Notes under the pieces: generated by a model
The model's database searches: none
Told to the model about the DNA's origin: nothing
Seen by the model: the letters and a program-made list of their open reading frames with translations, nothing else
Origin: Capsicum annuum
Lineage: Eukaryota > Streptophyta > Magnoliopsida > Solanales > Solanaceae
Direction of reading: 5' to 3'
Assembly: GCF_002878395.1 (NCBI RefSeq)
Contig: NC_061111.1
Span: 24,942,136 to 25,006,135, forward strand
Length of the DNA: 64,000 nucleotides
Shown: in pieces, positions 34,871 to 46,196 of the stretch
Numbering within the stretch: the first letter of the stretch is position 1
How the letters are laid out: every line of letters begins with the position of its first letter
Program-made: the position numbers and the translations under genes

Positions 34871-35059
34871 AAAGATATGAAAAGGACATATGACATAGTT
34901 TTCAACATGTTAATTATTATAGCTTTTGATTTCTTTTACGTAAAAGACATTATATAGTTAGTCTTTACTAGGTTAGGTAGATACCATTATTAGCCTACTA
35001 TAGACTTTTTGACCTTTTTAAGTTTGTAAGACTTTATGTAAAAAATTGGTCTTTTCTAG

Positions 35060-35170
35060 GAATAGTATGTAGATACGTGTAAAGTTTTTAGGAACGTGTA
35101 AAACATTAGCACGAAAAATTATGTAAATCATCCATTATAAATGAAGGCAAAGAAGGCAGAAAGAAGCAAG
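35060..35170 (+). promoter_or_regulatory. Probable viral pregenomic RNA promoter
   Basis: TATA box TATAAAT at 35136-35142 followed by a purine-rich 'gaaggcaaagaaggcag', laid out like the 35S-type promoter of Caulimoviridae after the last large ORF. Two ACGTGT motifs, cores of bZIP sites, lie upstream near 35074 and 35095. Transcription would start about 30 bp downstream of the TATA box and run through the leader and around the circular genome. Not testable by eye for activity. Confidence 0.6.
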
Positions 35171-35439
35171 TCTTCATGCGTTGAAGCAAAAAACTCTCTC
35201 TTGTCTACAACAAATAATTTGATTATTTAAAAAACAGGTATATTTCAATGGAAAAATCTATGGAGGAACAAGCTTAGAATTATCAAAATTACCAGAACAG
35301 GTATATTCATTTACTATTATGAATACTAAATTCATAAATTCCTAACAATCATAATATGATAAAATAAGTTCATGTTAGTTGCTTTATAGTAGAATTATTC
35401 GAAAAATAGCATGTTAAGAAGTTTATTAGCAAGGTGGAA

Positions 35440-35575
35440 AAGGAGAAAAATCCCTAAGAACCATGCCATCCTAAAGGTGAAACCGGTGAGGCAAGAAAGC
35501 CGTGATAGGGGAGTAACCAGAGTAGAGGCGCTGTTTAAGGGAAAAGTATCCAGATTACCATGTTAATAGTGACCG
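35440..35575 (+). other. GC-richer leader segment
   Basis: An isolated block of normal base composition in an otherwise A-rich leader ('gccatcctaaaggtgaaaccggtgaggcaagaaagccgtg...'). It has no ORF. Leaders of this virus family fold into a large hairpin used for ribosome shunting and packaging, so this may be a structural element; folding was not computed. Confidence 0.35.
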
Positions 35576-35635
35576 AAGAATATGTTATTTAAGAATAATC
35601 TAGTATATAGCAATCTAAAATGATCATATTTTGTT

Positions 35636-35890
35636 ATGTATATGATTGAAGAGAATATTTTGAAAAAACATCATATGAAAATGAATACTAATTTATTTGA
35701 CGAAATGGTAGATAAATTTAAAATACTTGTTTTGTGTGTACTTAAGGATATAGAAATTGTAGATATAAGAAAAATCATATTGGAAAAAATATTTGATAAA
35801 TATTTTATGACTAGAATAAATTATATACCACACTTACCTAACTACTCTTACAAATACCTACATACCAAACCTACATATCAACCATTATAA
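35636..35890 (+). CDS. Leader small ORF A
   Basis: 84 residues, open and undamaged, in the leader between promoter and primer-binding site. Residues 27-57 ('KFKILVLCVLKDIEIVDIRK') are clearly related to small ORF A' at 36091, with Ile/Val/Leu and charged residues alternating. No known family is recognised and there is no signal peptide. It might be a true small gene or an upstream ORF that regulates translation. The intact frame in a virus copy where all large ORFs are broken is partly explained by its short length. Confidence 0.4.
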   Translation: MYMIEENILKKHHMKMNTNLFDEMVDKFKILVLCVLKDIEIVDIRKIILEKIFDKYFMTRINYIPHLPNYSYKYLHTKPTYQPL

Positions 35891-35916
35891 ATTATATATA
35901 TTTAGAATTTTGAAAA

Positions 35917-36090
35917 ATGGATATGAAAAATATACAATCAATAGAAAAACAAATGAAAACAAATTTAGATGAATATATGGGGATTAAAGATATAAAATGT
36001 ATACAATTTCTTAGTGAAAATATAGAAGAATTAATGATATTAAAACAAACAACTAAAAAATATTATAATAAAGTATTTAACCAATTATAA
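35917..36090 (+). CDS. Leader small ORF B
   Basis: 57 residues, starting at ATG 35917 and ending TAA 36088-36090, immediately followed by the ATG of A' (TAAATG). Rich in Lys, Glu and Ile, probably helical. Its residues 10-45 ('KQMKTNLDEYMGIKDIKCIQ') resemble small ORF B' at 36565. No known function. Confidence 0.4.
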   Translation: MDMKNIQSIEKQMKTNLDEYMGIKDIKCIQFLSENIEELMILKQTTKKYYNKVFNQL

Positions 36091-36258
36091 ATGACAAATA
36101 ATCTTAAAATATTAATCTTATATATACTTAGAGATATAGACATTATAGATATTAAGAGAATAATATTAGAAAAAGTATTAGACTATGAAACTGAAATTAT
36201 AAATTGGATAGAACAGTTATACCTGGATAATTATCCAGATGGATATTATTCAGATTAA
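36091..36258 (+). CDS. Leader small ORF A' (related to A)
   Basis: 55 residues from ATG 36091, directly abutting the stop of B. 'LKILILYILRDIDIIDIKRI' repeats the core of A, while the end ('WIEQLYLDN', acidic, Tyr-rich) is different. Tandem arrangement with no gap suggests reinitiation or coupled translation. Function unknown. Confidence 0.4.
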   Translation: MTNNLKILILYILRDIDIIDIKRIILEKVLDYETEIINWIEQLYLDNYPDGYYSD

Positions 36259-36261
36259 GAA

Positions 36262-36465
36262 ATGTTAGAATATATTAGAAAAACTAGAGAAAATCAAGAT
36301 AATCTAAATGAAGAAATTAATTATAGAAACTGAATTAGAAAAATAATGGAGAATCTAAAAGAAAAATTAATATGGATAAAAGAAACCCTAGAAAATTTAG
36401 GAAAAAGTACATGTGATAGTTTATATAATTTTGAAACTCGCTACGAGAAGGACAACACAAGATAA
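36262..36465 (+). pseudogene. Leader small ORF C, one stop
   Basis: A 67-residue Lys/Glu/Asn-rich helical frame starting four bases after the stop of A' (ATG 36262) and ending at TAA 36463-36465, with one internal TGA at 36331-36333. No relative among the other leader ORFs was found. Confidence 0.35.
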
Positions 36466-36564
36466 TAAATAACATTGAAAATCTAGAATTAGATATACAT
36501 TATAGTACAATTAGGATAAATTATTATACAGAAATTTATAAATCTACAATTACTACAGGATAAA

Positions 36565-36738
36565 ATGATAAACTATGAATATTTAAAATATTGGAGAGAA
36601 AATATGGAAGAAATAATATTATAAGAAAAACTTATGAAAGACAATCTAATTGGATATTTTGAAACAAAAGATATAGAATATTTAGAATACCTTCAAAATA
36701 ATATAGAAAAATTACAAAAACTAAGAGAAAAAAAATAA
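36565..36738 (+). pseudogene. Leader small ORF B' (related to B), one stop
   Basis: Frame from ATG 36565 to TAA 36736-36738 with one internal TAA at 36622. The second half ('KLMKDNLIGYFETKDIEYLE') follows the pattern of B, and the DNA after it ('taaaacatttaatcaatta') parallels the end of B, so B and B' arose by duplication. Positions 36739-36904 are A-rich without further ORFs. Confidence 0.35.
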
Positions 36739-36904
36739 AGAATGCTATAGTAAAACATTTAATCAATTACCATATAATCACCCCCTATGATATGAATATC
36801 GATAAAACTAACATAAATAAACTCAAAATAAAAATAAAAATTAAAATATTTAGAGAAGTTAAGAAATATCCACGCACAAATAAAAATAGATCCATTGTAT
36901 TTAT

Positions 36905-36949
36905 AATAGATCTATTTTACCACAGAAGTTATCCGCACCCTTTACAAGG
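36905..36949 (+). repeat. Terminal overlap of viral copy, right
   Basis: 'aatagatctattttaccac' then 'agaagttatccgcaccc' repeats the left edge 28801-28845. The sequence then departs at 'ttacaa' just before the place where the primer-binding site should follow. Confidence 0.8.
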
Positions 36950-37080
36950 AATGCCATTTTTAGATAAATTATACCCACATATAATAACTAGAACGGATTG
37001 GTGGTTTATAACACCATGTAAACAGAAAGTAAGAGCAAAAAGAGTTACTAATAAAATAAGAACGAAAACTGATTAGATAG
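36950..37080 (+). pseudogene. Extra viral protease fragment (direct)
   Basis: A direct second copy of 31912-32043, the end of the protease, with about ten differences. It is joined to the viral terminal overlap at 36949. Since this part already exists once in the main copy, it comes from another viral molecule or copy. Confidence 0.85.
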
Positions 37081-37085
37081 AAGGA

Positions 37086-37257
37086 AATAAAGCGGTTAAT
37101 TCCTTAGATTCTTCTTCTAACTTTAAATGGTAAAATCCTGATTTACAATCAAATTTACCAAAGTAATTATATCCTTGTATTTATCTTATTTTTAATATCT
37201 TATTTGGTATTGGGTAATTATATGCCATAATTTTTGCATTTAAATTTCTATAATCAA
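37086..37257 (-). pseudogene. Extra viral RT fragment (inverted)
   Basis: The reverse complement matches 32431-32605 in the reverse transcriptase, with a number of differences including indel differences in the central part. It is joined within a few bases to the direct protease fragment. After about 37257 the sequence is no longer viral. Confidence 0.85.
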
Positions 37258-37500
37258 TTGAATCAGCTTTCAAATCCTAACTAACTAATTGTTGAATCAG
37301 CTTTCATCAACTTTTAAACATCTCCATCTCTTATTATCTTGCATCACAATTTTTCCACGACCCTCCCCCTCCCTCTCTCCCTCTCCCCCTCTCTCCCTCT
37401 CCCCCCCCCCCCCCCCCTCCCTCTCTCCCTCTCTCCCTCTCTCCCTCTCCTCCCCTCATCTCTAGCTCTTCTATAGCTGGCTCTCATCTTTCTCTCTTTT
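37258..37500. repeat. CT-rich low-complexity tract
   Basis: 37361-37500 is almost pure C/T, with a run of about 18 C at 37403-37420 between (ctccctctct)n stretches. It borders the scrambled end of the viral insertion. Positions 37258-37360 hold no feature. Confidence 0.75.
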
Positions 37501-38294
37501 TCTTTTTTTATATTTGTTCAATATGTATATGTATTAGGTATTTGTATTTTAATTTTAATGTATCAATATTTATTTACTCAACTGAAATATGATACATTTG
37601 TATTTATATTTTATATCTTATTCATACAATCAGTTTCGTATATGGTATTTTGTGTTTATATGTTTCTTTAAAATAAACTTGTATTCGGTGATAAAAATTG
37701 AACACTTCAAATACAAATGATACCTATGCATCAAATGATACAAATAATATGCTTTTGCCGCCTATAATTTGTTACAATATTTATATTTTATATCACATGC
37801 AATCAGTTGCATACAATTGATACATTAACTAAATTTTATAATCAGTTTAATCGAATACAGTCAATTGAATTTTACTTTATTTATATTTTATATCAAATAC
37901 AATTAGTTGTATACATTTACTAGACCGGCCATGGATGGTAATTTTTGAAACTGTGGCTAGAGCACCTAAATTTGTTGAAACAGTGGCTATTTTCTAAAAG
38001 TAGTCCTTCGTTGAATATATTCTTGAGCAATTTTAATCTTTTTAAATTTATCCAAAATAAGCATTCAAGATTTATATCAAATTTTTAATAAATTGTGTGT
38101 TGGTTTTGAAAGTAATTGTAAAAAATAATTTAATTAAAAGTATTTAAAAAATTCCACCAAATGTTAGCAACTCCGCTACACACAAAAATAGATTATAAAT
38201 CACACATTTACTCGCAAAAGAAGATACACCCAACTCCACAGAAAAAATAGAAATCGCACATCCAAAAGTGAGTTCCCCCTAATCCTTTACACTC
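37501..38294. other. AT-rich non-coding spacer
   Basis: Repeats of 'tttgtatttatattttatatc' type from 37505 to 37920 recall the minisatellite at 1-980 but without a regular period. No gene is visible. Confidence 0.4.
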
Positions 38295-39870
38295 TATTTG
38301 GTTGGTTGTGACTTACTGTTTCGTAAAATAATGTATTGTGTTGTATTATATCATACTTTGTGTTTTTAATAAATACTAATTTAGGTGTATGCGCTTTATG
38401 TGTGTACCTCACTTTGATGAGTTTAAATATTACATTAAATACGATATTAAATAATTAAAATGGATACAATAATTAAATTCAACATCTTTTAAACATGTAA
38501 AGATGAAAAATTTATTTAATTAGTTATATATAGTATTTATAAATATCTAAGATACAAATAAAGTAGATTAAATTCATTTACAATCTCTTAAACTATGTTT
38601 GATGTCTTCAATAAGATGATGATTAGTGCTTGATAATTCATAAAGTAGCGTAATTTGACTTGTTCCATCCCACAAATGTAAAATTTGACTTGTAGATTTC
38701 ATGCCATTCAATCCTTCTTCTTGATGAAATAGTCTCTATATCTTTTCTATCCCTCTAAATATAGTCATGCTCTTTCTCTGCAATTCACACATAATTTCAA
38801 AATTTGATTTGTAACTTGGATCTAAGGAAACAATAAAAATAGTTTCTTAGAAAGAAAAATAATCATATTATTTAATATGATTTGATCAAGTGAGCTACAT
38901 ATTTTAAAAACTGATATTAGAAAAATACACAACTTATTGAGAAAATAATTTATAGCATTTACCTACTAATGTTTTTTACCGGGATGAGATGCATGCCTAC
39001 CTTTTCAATGTTGGTGAATGTGTATTTATAGTACAACAAAGAATCGCATGAAAGCTAGACATTCAAGAAAAAACCACATATAATGATTTATATGGAAATA
39101 GAGAATTCATAAATAAAAAAGGACATTAATTAATATTTCAATAGAATTTTTCATATTTTCATAAATTTTAGCCGATCTTTAATTCCCCCCCCCCAAAAAA
39201 TATAATTTTTTTCTTTTAAGGAAAGGATTTTTGGGAAAACCTCACCTGCTCAACCACAAAAGCACAAACACACGACTTTCTTTTTTGGAAAAAGTCTAGT
39301 AAACCTTTTTCTTTCGGGAAAGGTCACGTAAGGAAAAAAAACCCCAAACAACTAATCCCTTTTAATATATTTATTAAAGTCAATATTCAATATTATAAAG
39401 ATAATAGTATAATAATTTAAGAAAAAGGTAAAAAGACAATTTTATCTAAAGCAGAAACTTTTAATAAAGGGCAAAAAGTTCAAATCACTTTTCTAAGGGT
39501 CTTCACACTTTTAATATATTATAGATTATAGATATAGATGGTCGTTTAGATATACTATAATCATTTTTTATACTTACATAATGTTACACGCCAATAAGTT
39601 GGAGGACAAACCTACAAGAAAAAGTAAGGTGGGTAGACTACTGTAAAAAAAGATAAAGAATAAAATAAAATTATCAAATAATAAGTAAAGACAAATAATA
39701 AGAAAAATAAATGTAGAGAAACGTCATCACACTGAAGCGTTCATTACACAACATGGAACTTTTTATAATTACACAATATTATACAATAAAATTTAAATAA
39801 TAATCAAAATAAATATTCCATTTAAACTAACAACTCGATACAATACAACCTATAACAATCATCCAAATAA
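38295..39870. mobile_element. MITE split by Helitron-like element 2
   Basis: The left end 'tatttggttggttgt' at 38295-38310 and the right end 'acaatcatccaaata' at 39855-39870 form imperfect terminal inverted repeats, and both flanks hold 'gtattgtgttgtat' / 'atacaatacaacc' inner repeats. The element at 38376-39538 lies inside. The target duplication is not resolved. Confidence 0.4.
38376..39538 (-). mobile_element. Non-autonomous Helitron-like element 2
   Basis: On the minus strand it starts TCTATATCTATAATC at 39538, followed by the same 'TATTAAAAGTGTGAAGACCC' and 'TTTTTGCCCTTTATTAAAAG' as element 1, and ends with a weak hairpin and TTAG at 38376. The flanking bases are again A and T. It is 1.16 kb with no ORF. 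The middle differs from element 1, as expected of non-autonomous Helitrons that share ends only. Confidence 0.6.
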
Positions 39871-39887
39871 GTTGTTAGTTTCACTAT

Positions 39888-42060
39888 TGTAACACTCTAC
39901 ATTTTCTAGCTAGAATTCGAATCGTCATTCCTGCGTGTACCCGAACCCAATGATTCTATATCAATATAAGTGTAATGATCAATTCTATATTGTGGGAATA
40001 TCTTTGGAGATGAATTTAGATCATAAAAATCTCCTAACTCAAAAATGATCAAATTTCTACCGATTGAGGTTAATGGACGTTTCAACTTGAATCAAATTCA
40101 AATGACCATTACTTCTAGAATATAATGATCTAGGTGGCCTAATATATATTAAATTAAAGTTCTTCGAGTCTTCTTTCCAATGCCTTAAATTTTACCTTAA
40201 TCCGATATTAGAGTAGAACGTTATGCTCATTTTACTTGGAAGTTTCTGTCTGCCAGAAGGTGATGACTAAGATGACGAACTGTCAACTAAGTGACGACTA
40301 AGTTGATGATCCATCTACTAGTTGATGAGACATCAATCCAAGTCGTCAAGCTTAACCAATAAATGAAAAAATCAACTAAATATTGAAGACTAGGTTGACG
40401 AGTTGTCACCAAATTGACGGGTTGTCAACCTAGTCATCAACTGAAGAATTCCTGTAATTTTTTTATTATTTTAGGGGTATTTTGGTATTTTACCCACCCC
40501 AAACTCCTTCCCCATGACTTAAATCATTCAATAAGCCTTGTATATTGATGTTTAGTCAGTTTTCAATGCTTTCTCCCCTCTCCACTCTCAAGAGAGAAAA
40601 GTTAGGGTTTCTTCTCCAAAATTCATACTTCCAAGTCTTAGATTCAAGGTGTCACAAATTTGGTTCATCTAAATGGCATGTTGCTTTTTTACTCAATAAT
40701 CATGTGTTTTGAATGACGAGTTTGAACTTGGGTTGAGGGTTTTTGGTGGTTAACACTTGAATTGCTTATTCTTTGTTTTAACTGGATTATTCATATTTTA
40801 ACTGATGCTTTTTAGGATTGAATTGATGAATTATGATATTGAATGGATTGGTGACATGGTTTTCCCAAATTGAGAGATTTTTGGTTTGGTAATGGCATTA
40901 ACCTCACCTCACCTTATAAACTTGATCTTGAATTTGGATAACTAGATAATTTAACTTATCTTTTGAAAACATTACATTGAATTAAAGTATAAATGGATAA
41001 AAATGATTTTTAAAGTCCCTTAATGTCCACGGTTTGAATTTTAAATGGAACTTGGGAGTCAAATAGTTAAATGGATTAGTTTGACATAATTATATAATCT
41101 TGCAAGCATATTAGTATGACAATACTAGGTTGGTAAATTCCTTAATAAAGGCTCCTTGATTTATGGTTGGGTTTATGTGCAAACTATTTTAATTTTGGCT
41201 TAAAGGAAATTTTGTACCTCACTGTTAAGGTATAGGTTCCTAGAGGACTAACATTGGAAACCATGCTTGTTGCGTGGGCGTCTATGTGACTGTATGCTTG
41301 GTGCATACAATATCTTTTATATGGATATCACCTTGGTGTCTTTAGACTTTCCTTAATTTCCTCGGTACGTGCAACTAACATGCACTTGGGCCTTTTCGGA
41401 AGGGGGAGCAAGACGTATATAGACAAAATGTGCCTTTACGATAGAGCAAGCTACATAGTTCAGGATAATGATTTAAACTCTCACGTTCATAGCCCTTGTC
41501 CCAATCTCAGCATCCTATATATGTATATCTAATTATTATGCATATGGTTTTGATTGTTTTTTGATAAGTGCACTACTTTATCCCTTTTCCTCAAGTTACA
41601 TGCCAGTGTTCGCCCTACTGACCATTCCTGAATTCTGTATCATTTCATGATGTATGGTTCAAGGGGTTTTTTTGTTACTCTTGTGCAATGTTAGGGGGTG
41701 CGGTACATCGGTTGAGTTGCTGTGAAATGGTGAGCCTCTATCTTTTGTAAAGCCCTATCACTTTATTAGTTTTTTTTTCATATTTTGGGAATTATAAATT
41801 CTTCCTTGTCATAGTCGGAGGAATGTCCCAACTTAGTTTGCTATTCTTGGTTTAGAGGCTTTGTGGTCAAATATTGGGTTGGTTGTTCATTTTTATTCTT
41901 AGAATTATAACTTGGGTTATCTATCCTTCTTGTTTCTATTTTGGTTAACTTCTATTATTTACATTTATGGTGCTCTTGAGATAAAGCTAAGGGTGTTGTC
42001 TCTAGTCCATGGTGGGATTGAGATTGCTCGTTATGGCCAGGTCGATTTTGGGTCATAACA
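39888..42060 (+). repeat. 5' LTR of outer element
   Basis: Begins TGTAACACTCTACATTTTC and ends 'gggtcataaca'. It contains a cluster of imperfect direct and inverted repeats of 'gttgacgagttgtcaac' at 40260-40445 and a TATA-like 'cttataaact' near 40912. Confidence 0.88.
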
Positions 42061-44057
42061 AGCTTGGTATTAGAGAACAGTTTAGGGTTCCAGGGTGTCT
42101 ACAAAGCCATGCCGAGTAGAGTCTCTTTTATGAGTGTGTAGCGCAAAACACTTATAAGGACTCTACGAGGCATTTAGGAAATGTTTCTCATTCATTCATA
42201 CTCTAGATCGTGCATTAGTGTTGTCCATGTGAAAGCTGTCCAAATTCCTTCCTTTCTCTAACATTATGGGCTATGATTCATTATCGAGGCAATACAAGTG
42301 CAAAAACTTAGATTCCTAATGATGTAGTCATTTCCTATTGAGTCATCAAAATCTTGTGAAATGGCACAAGGACTTGAAACGAGTCCATTAGTCAGTCAAA
42401 ATGTATAGGTTTAAGTATGTACCTCTATCTTTATGAATCATGCATTATTGCCCAAGGTAAGAGGCTTATTCAGTCCTTTTTCAAAGAAACTTTGAAAACT
42501 TTATTTCAAACATCTCTTTTAAGGGGGAAAGTATATATATCTGAATGTTGGAATAGTATTTCCACCCGAGCTGTAGTATAAATCAGGGTTTTATGACCTA
42601 TGAATAGTGAGATAATCCCAAGGTTAGTGATATGAATTCATAAGTTTAAAAATCAAAGGGGGTAGTTTTTTTGTAAAAAAATGCTTGTATTTGTGTACCA
42701 TTAGGTGAATGTTGGGGGTGGTATGCTCTTATGGTGATTTTTTATGGTTCCAGAATGTGTAGATTTTAGAGTTGTTAGTCAAAGAGGTGATTAGTTATGG
42801 TGATTTAGAATTTATTTGAAATAGGGAAGGAGCTAATGAGGGATAGTTATTGTAGTAGTAAGAAAATTGATCATAGGATGTAAATGGAAGAATAGGTTGA
42901 CTCGTAATGTCTAAATTTCATATTCAATTGGGAAATCTTAGAAAGGGGGACTCAGTGGTGTTTCTAGAATTTTGAAGGTTGTTTAAATATAGTTATGAGT
43001 AAGTAGCTATATTGTGTGGAAGGAGAATGTGCTAATAGACCACAAGGGGTTAAGTTATAAGATTAAGATCGATTATCCTGATTATGTAGTCTTACTACTG
43101 CGAGAGACCCTTGAGTTTTTACCTAGTAGTTGCAAGCTAGTCTAGGAGGTGGAAAGATGTGTAGTCAATTTTAAGGTGTAGTAGTAATATTGTGAAGAAT
43201 ATGTTCTTGTAGGTCATAGTTTAGTGGAATAAAGAATTTGGGTTGATTAATTTGTCATATATTTTGATGGACTAGTACAGAATATGGGATGTTCCATTGG
43301 CAATTCCTGATTGGTAATAGATGTTAAGCTTGAACTGTAGATGTAATTATGGTGATAAGAATGTTAGCTCGAGGATAGTGATGCAAGAATTGTGGGAGTA
43401 ATTAGTGGACTTGATTTGATGTGTGGAAGATCCTAAGTTGATAACTTATGAAAGATGTGGGTGGATAATTTTGATATATACGTGAGGACTAATATTGAGA
43501 TGATGAATTTCGGCTTAGTCATTAGGTGGATAAGAGTGTTAGATTTATAAGAATAATTTGAACCCCAGGTAGCATGTTGTTAGATGAGGTTTTAAGTGTA
43601 TAGTGTCATGTGTATATATACCTAGTTCATGTCTTTGAAATTCTTGTATATAGGAGTCTAGAGAGTTTTTGTATGGCGTTCTTTAGAGTTGAATTGAGGA
43701 AAATATAGATAGATGATGTGTTTCCTTGGTATAGTTATAAGTATTTTGTTAATTGTGAGGTTATACAACTAAAGGGTTAATACTAGTATACTAAGGAGTG
43801 AAGAATGGATTTTTATGTGTTAAAAAGTATGGATGTGTAGGGTCATGAGAGTGTGAGTTATAAGGTGATGACTATGTAACGTAGAAAAAGTTAAGATTAG
43901 TATCCCTGGAGGGTAGCATCTTCATATTTTAGTTATGAGGAGAGTTTGGTGTTCTTATGTATAGTGGCATATCCATTGTGCTAAGTGTTGTGCTTGTAGA
44001 TTTGATGAGAGGATATGTACGCAAGTCTAGGATGGTGACCCTTGATGTAAGGGGGAG
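42061..44057 (+). other. Outer element internal region, left part
   Basis: Starts with the primer-binding-like site at 42065. No ORF longer than about 60 codons in any credible frame. Many G-rich 'gatagtgaggtt' type stretches suggest decayed sequence. The sequence stops at the GGGAG target of the nested insertion. Confidence 0.6.
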
Positions 44058-46192
44058 TGTAACACCCCGGGTTTAGGTCCCTAAAAATTTTTGAGTTTTT
44101 GAACTCATTGGCCAACCTACGACTCACCTTATGAGTCATAAGGTGTCCTTACAATCCATAAGAGATAAATCATTGTCTGACTAGTGAGTGGTGCCTACGC
44201 TACTATCTTGATAATGACTAGAGGTCATGAGTTGTGGTGTTCAAATCATAGGGTGACTAGTGTGTACCCAAATGCTTCTATCTTGGTTACGACCAGGACC
44301 CTACGAGCCATAGGGCATATTGAGGATTCATATGGTGTGAATCGCAGGGTTATTATAGAGGGGTACCTTATCTACTATCCAGAATATAACTCATGGTGAT
44401 AAGTTGTAGTGAGTCCTTACGAGTCGTATAGTGACCCGTAGTCAGTGCTAATAATTTTTTAGCTTTTTAATAGAGGCCATTTTCCATATTTCCCTCTTTA
44501 CCCACTTAATACCCACAACCCTAAAGAACCTTTGGGGCATTATTTTCAACAATTATCAAGCATAAACACTCTCTCAAACTCTATCAAATCCCCAAGGCAA
44601 GAATGAGCTAGGATTTCTCAAAGTTGGTCATCTAAGGGCTCAAGGTTTGATTTCTTCTCCATAATTGTGAACCTTTCATGCATATGACTCTATCCTCAAA
44701 CTTATTTTTCTTTAAACATGTGTATTAAATGTTTATTGATGTGAAATTGAATGTGAGTTTTGACATGGGTTGAGGGTTTTGGCATGGTTGATCCTTAAAT
44801 TATTTTCCCATGATTTATAATGCATTAGTTGTGTTTTAGCAATGGTTTTTGAACCAATTGGGTGCATGGGTATGGGAATTGGAATGAGGGTCGAGGCATT
44901 CCCATAATTTGATGATTTTGGTATTGAAATTGTTTTCCCCCAATCCATTTGTGAAGTTGGTTTTTAAATATCGATTTGTCACATAGTTTGACTTACCCAC
45001 AGTATTGCATTGCATAAATGATTAAAAGTTTAAACATGGATTTTGAAGGCATTGTTGGCCATGTTTTGATGGAAATTAAAACCTCCAATGTTGAGGAATT
45101 CCCACTAAAAGAGGTCAAAGCATTCCCCAAACTTAATTTAATGAACAAAGAGGTCGTGGCATTCCCCCACGATGATGGAATGTTATTAAATTGGAATGAG
45201 TGTAAGCTTGCAAGAAAAAAGGTATGATGATACCTATGGTGTGCCTTAATGTATCATTCCCTAGGTAAATAAATGAGTTATATGAAACTTGTTTTAAATT
45301 GGGCTTAATGGGAGTTATATAGCTAAGCCGTGAAGGTGTGAGTCTTAAAGTCCTTGTACTAGAAACTCATATTTGCCGATGTGAGGGCCAGTCTTAATGA
45401 CTATATGCTTGTGACACACTTCTTATATACTTGTATCTTGGATTGAAGTGGGATCTAGGTATTCCCTAACTTCCTTGATACCTTTGGTTCATGCGGCTAA
45501 CACATACTAAGGGCCCTTTCAGCAGGGGGAGCTGAACCTATTTAACTCGTAGAAGCCTATTTATGACGGTTGAGCTACATAGTCCAGGATAATGTTTTAC
45601 TTCATGCTAAGCCCTATTTCCTACCCCAACATGATTATATAAATATATATATGTATATATGTACATTGTGTGCATGTAGATTTTACTGTGGTTTTTACAT
45701 GGCATTATTTTATCCCTTCCTTGAGTTACATGCTAGCGCCCAACCCATTATCCATCTCTAGACGATGTATCCTCATACGATGCAGGACATGGAGACACTT
45801 TTGCTTTTCTTATGCAGTATTTGGATTACTGGATTATCAGCTGCCAGCTTTGAAGTGGTGAGCTTTCATTCTCTAGAAGAGCTATCATTTTGAAGTCTTG
45901 TTTCATTTATGTTTTCGACCTACTTCTTTGGTTTTAGTTTAACTATTGTCGGGGGCATGTCCCAACTTAAATTGATTTTGGTTCTGCTTGAGGCTATATG
46001 GATACTGTGGATTGGGATGGTTGTTGACATTCTTAGATTTCTTGAGTTTTGATTACTCTATCTTGTTATATGCTTAGAATTCATCCACTGTTAGTGTATT
46101 ATATTATGTTTGACTAGGCAAAGGGGGTGGTCTTTAGTCCCCGGCAGACTTGAGATACCCATCACGGCCAGGCCCTGGTCCGAGTCGTGACA
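44058..46192 (+). repeat. 5' LTR of nested chromovirus
   Basis: 2,135 bp from TGTAACACCCCGGG to 'gagtcgtgaca'. It contains the marks 'ctatttgctt...ggtgagc' shared with the outer LTRs only in the last 200 bp ('cacggccaggcc'). Confidence 0.9.
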
Positions 46193-46196
46193 AAGT

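Larger units (their letters stand above)
28801..37257 (+). mobile_element. Endogenous pararetrovirus (solendovirus-like)
   Basis: Integrated, decayed copy of a plant double-stranded DNA virus of the Caulimoviridae. The order is tRNA-Met primer-binding site, coat protein with zinc knuckle, movement protein, aspartic protease, reverse transcriptase (YIDDIL), RNase H, a transactivator-like protein, a promoter and a leader. There are no LTRs, no integrase and no target duplication. About 45 bp at the start (28801-28845) recur at 36905-36949, so the main part is one genome length (about 8.1 kb) opened just before the primer-binding site. Base composition is very A-rich on the coding strand, unlike the host genes. 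Gene content suggests relatives of tobacco vein clearing virus, which have endogenous copies in nightshades. Every large ORF has several stops or shifts, so the copy cannot encode a virus. Confidence 0.9.

Noticed and set aside
44184..44399. 71-residue ORF in the chromovirus 5' LTR
   Set aside because: The matching 3' LTR region (51430-51640) does not keep the frame.
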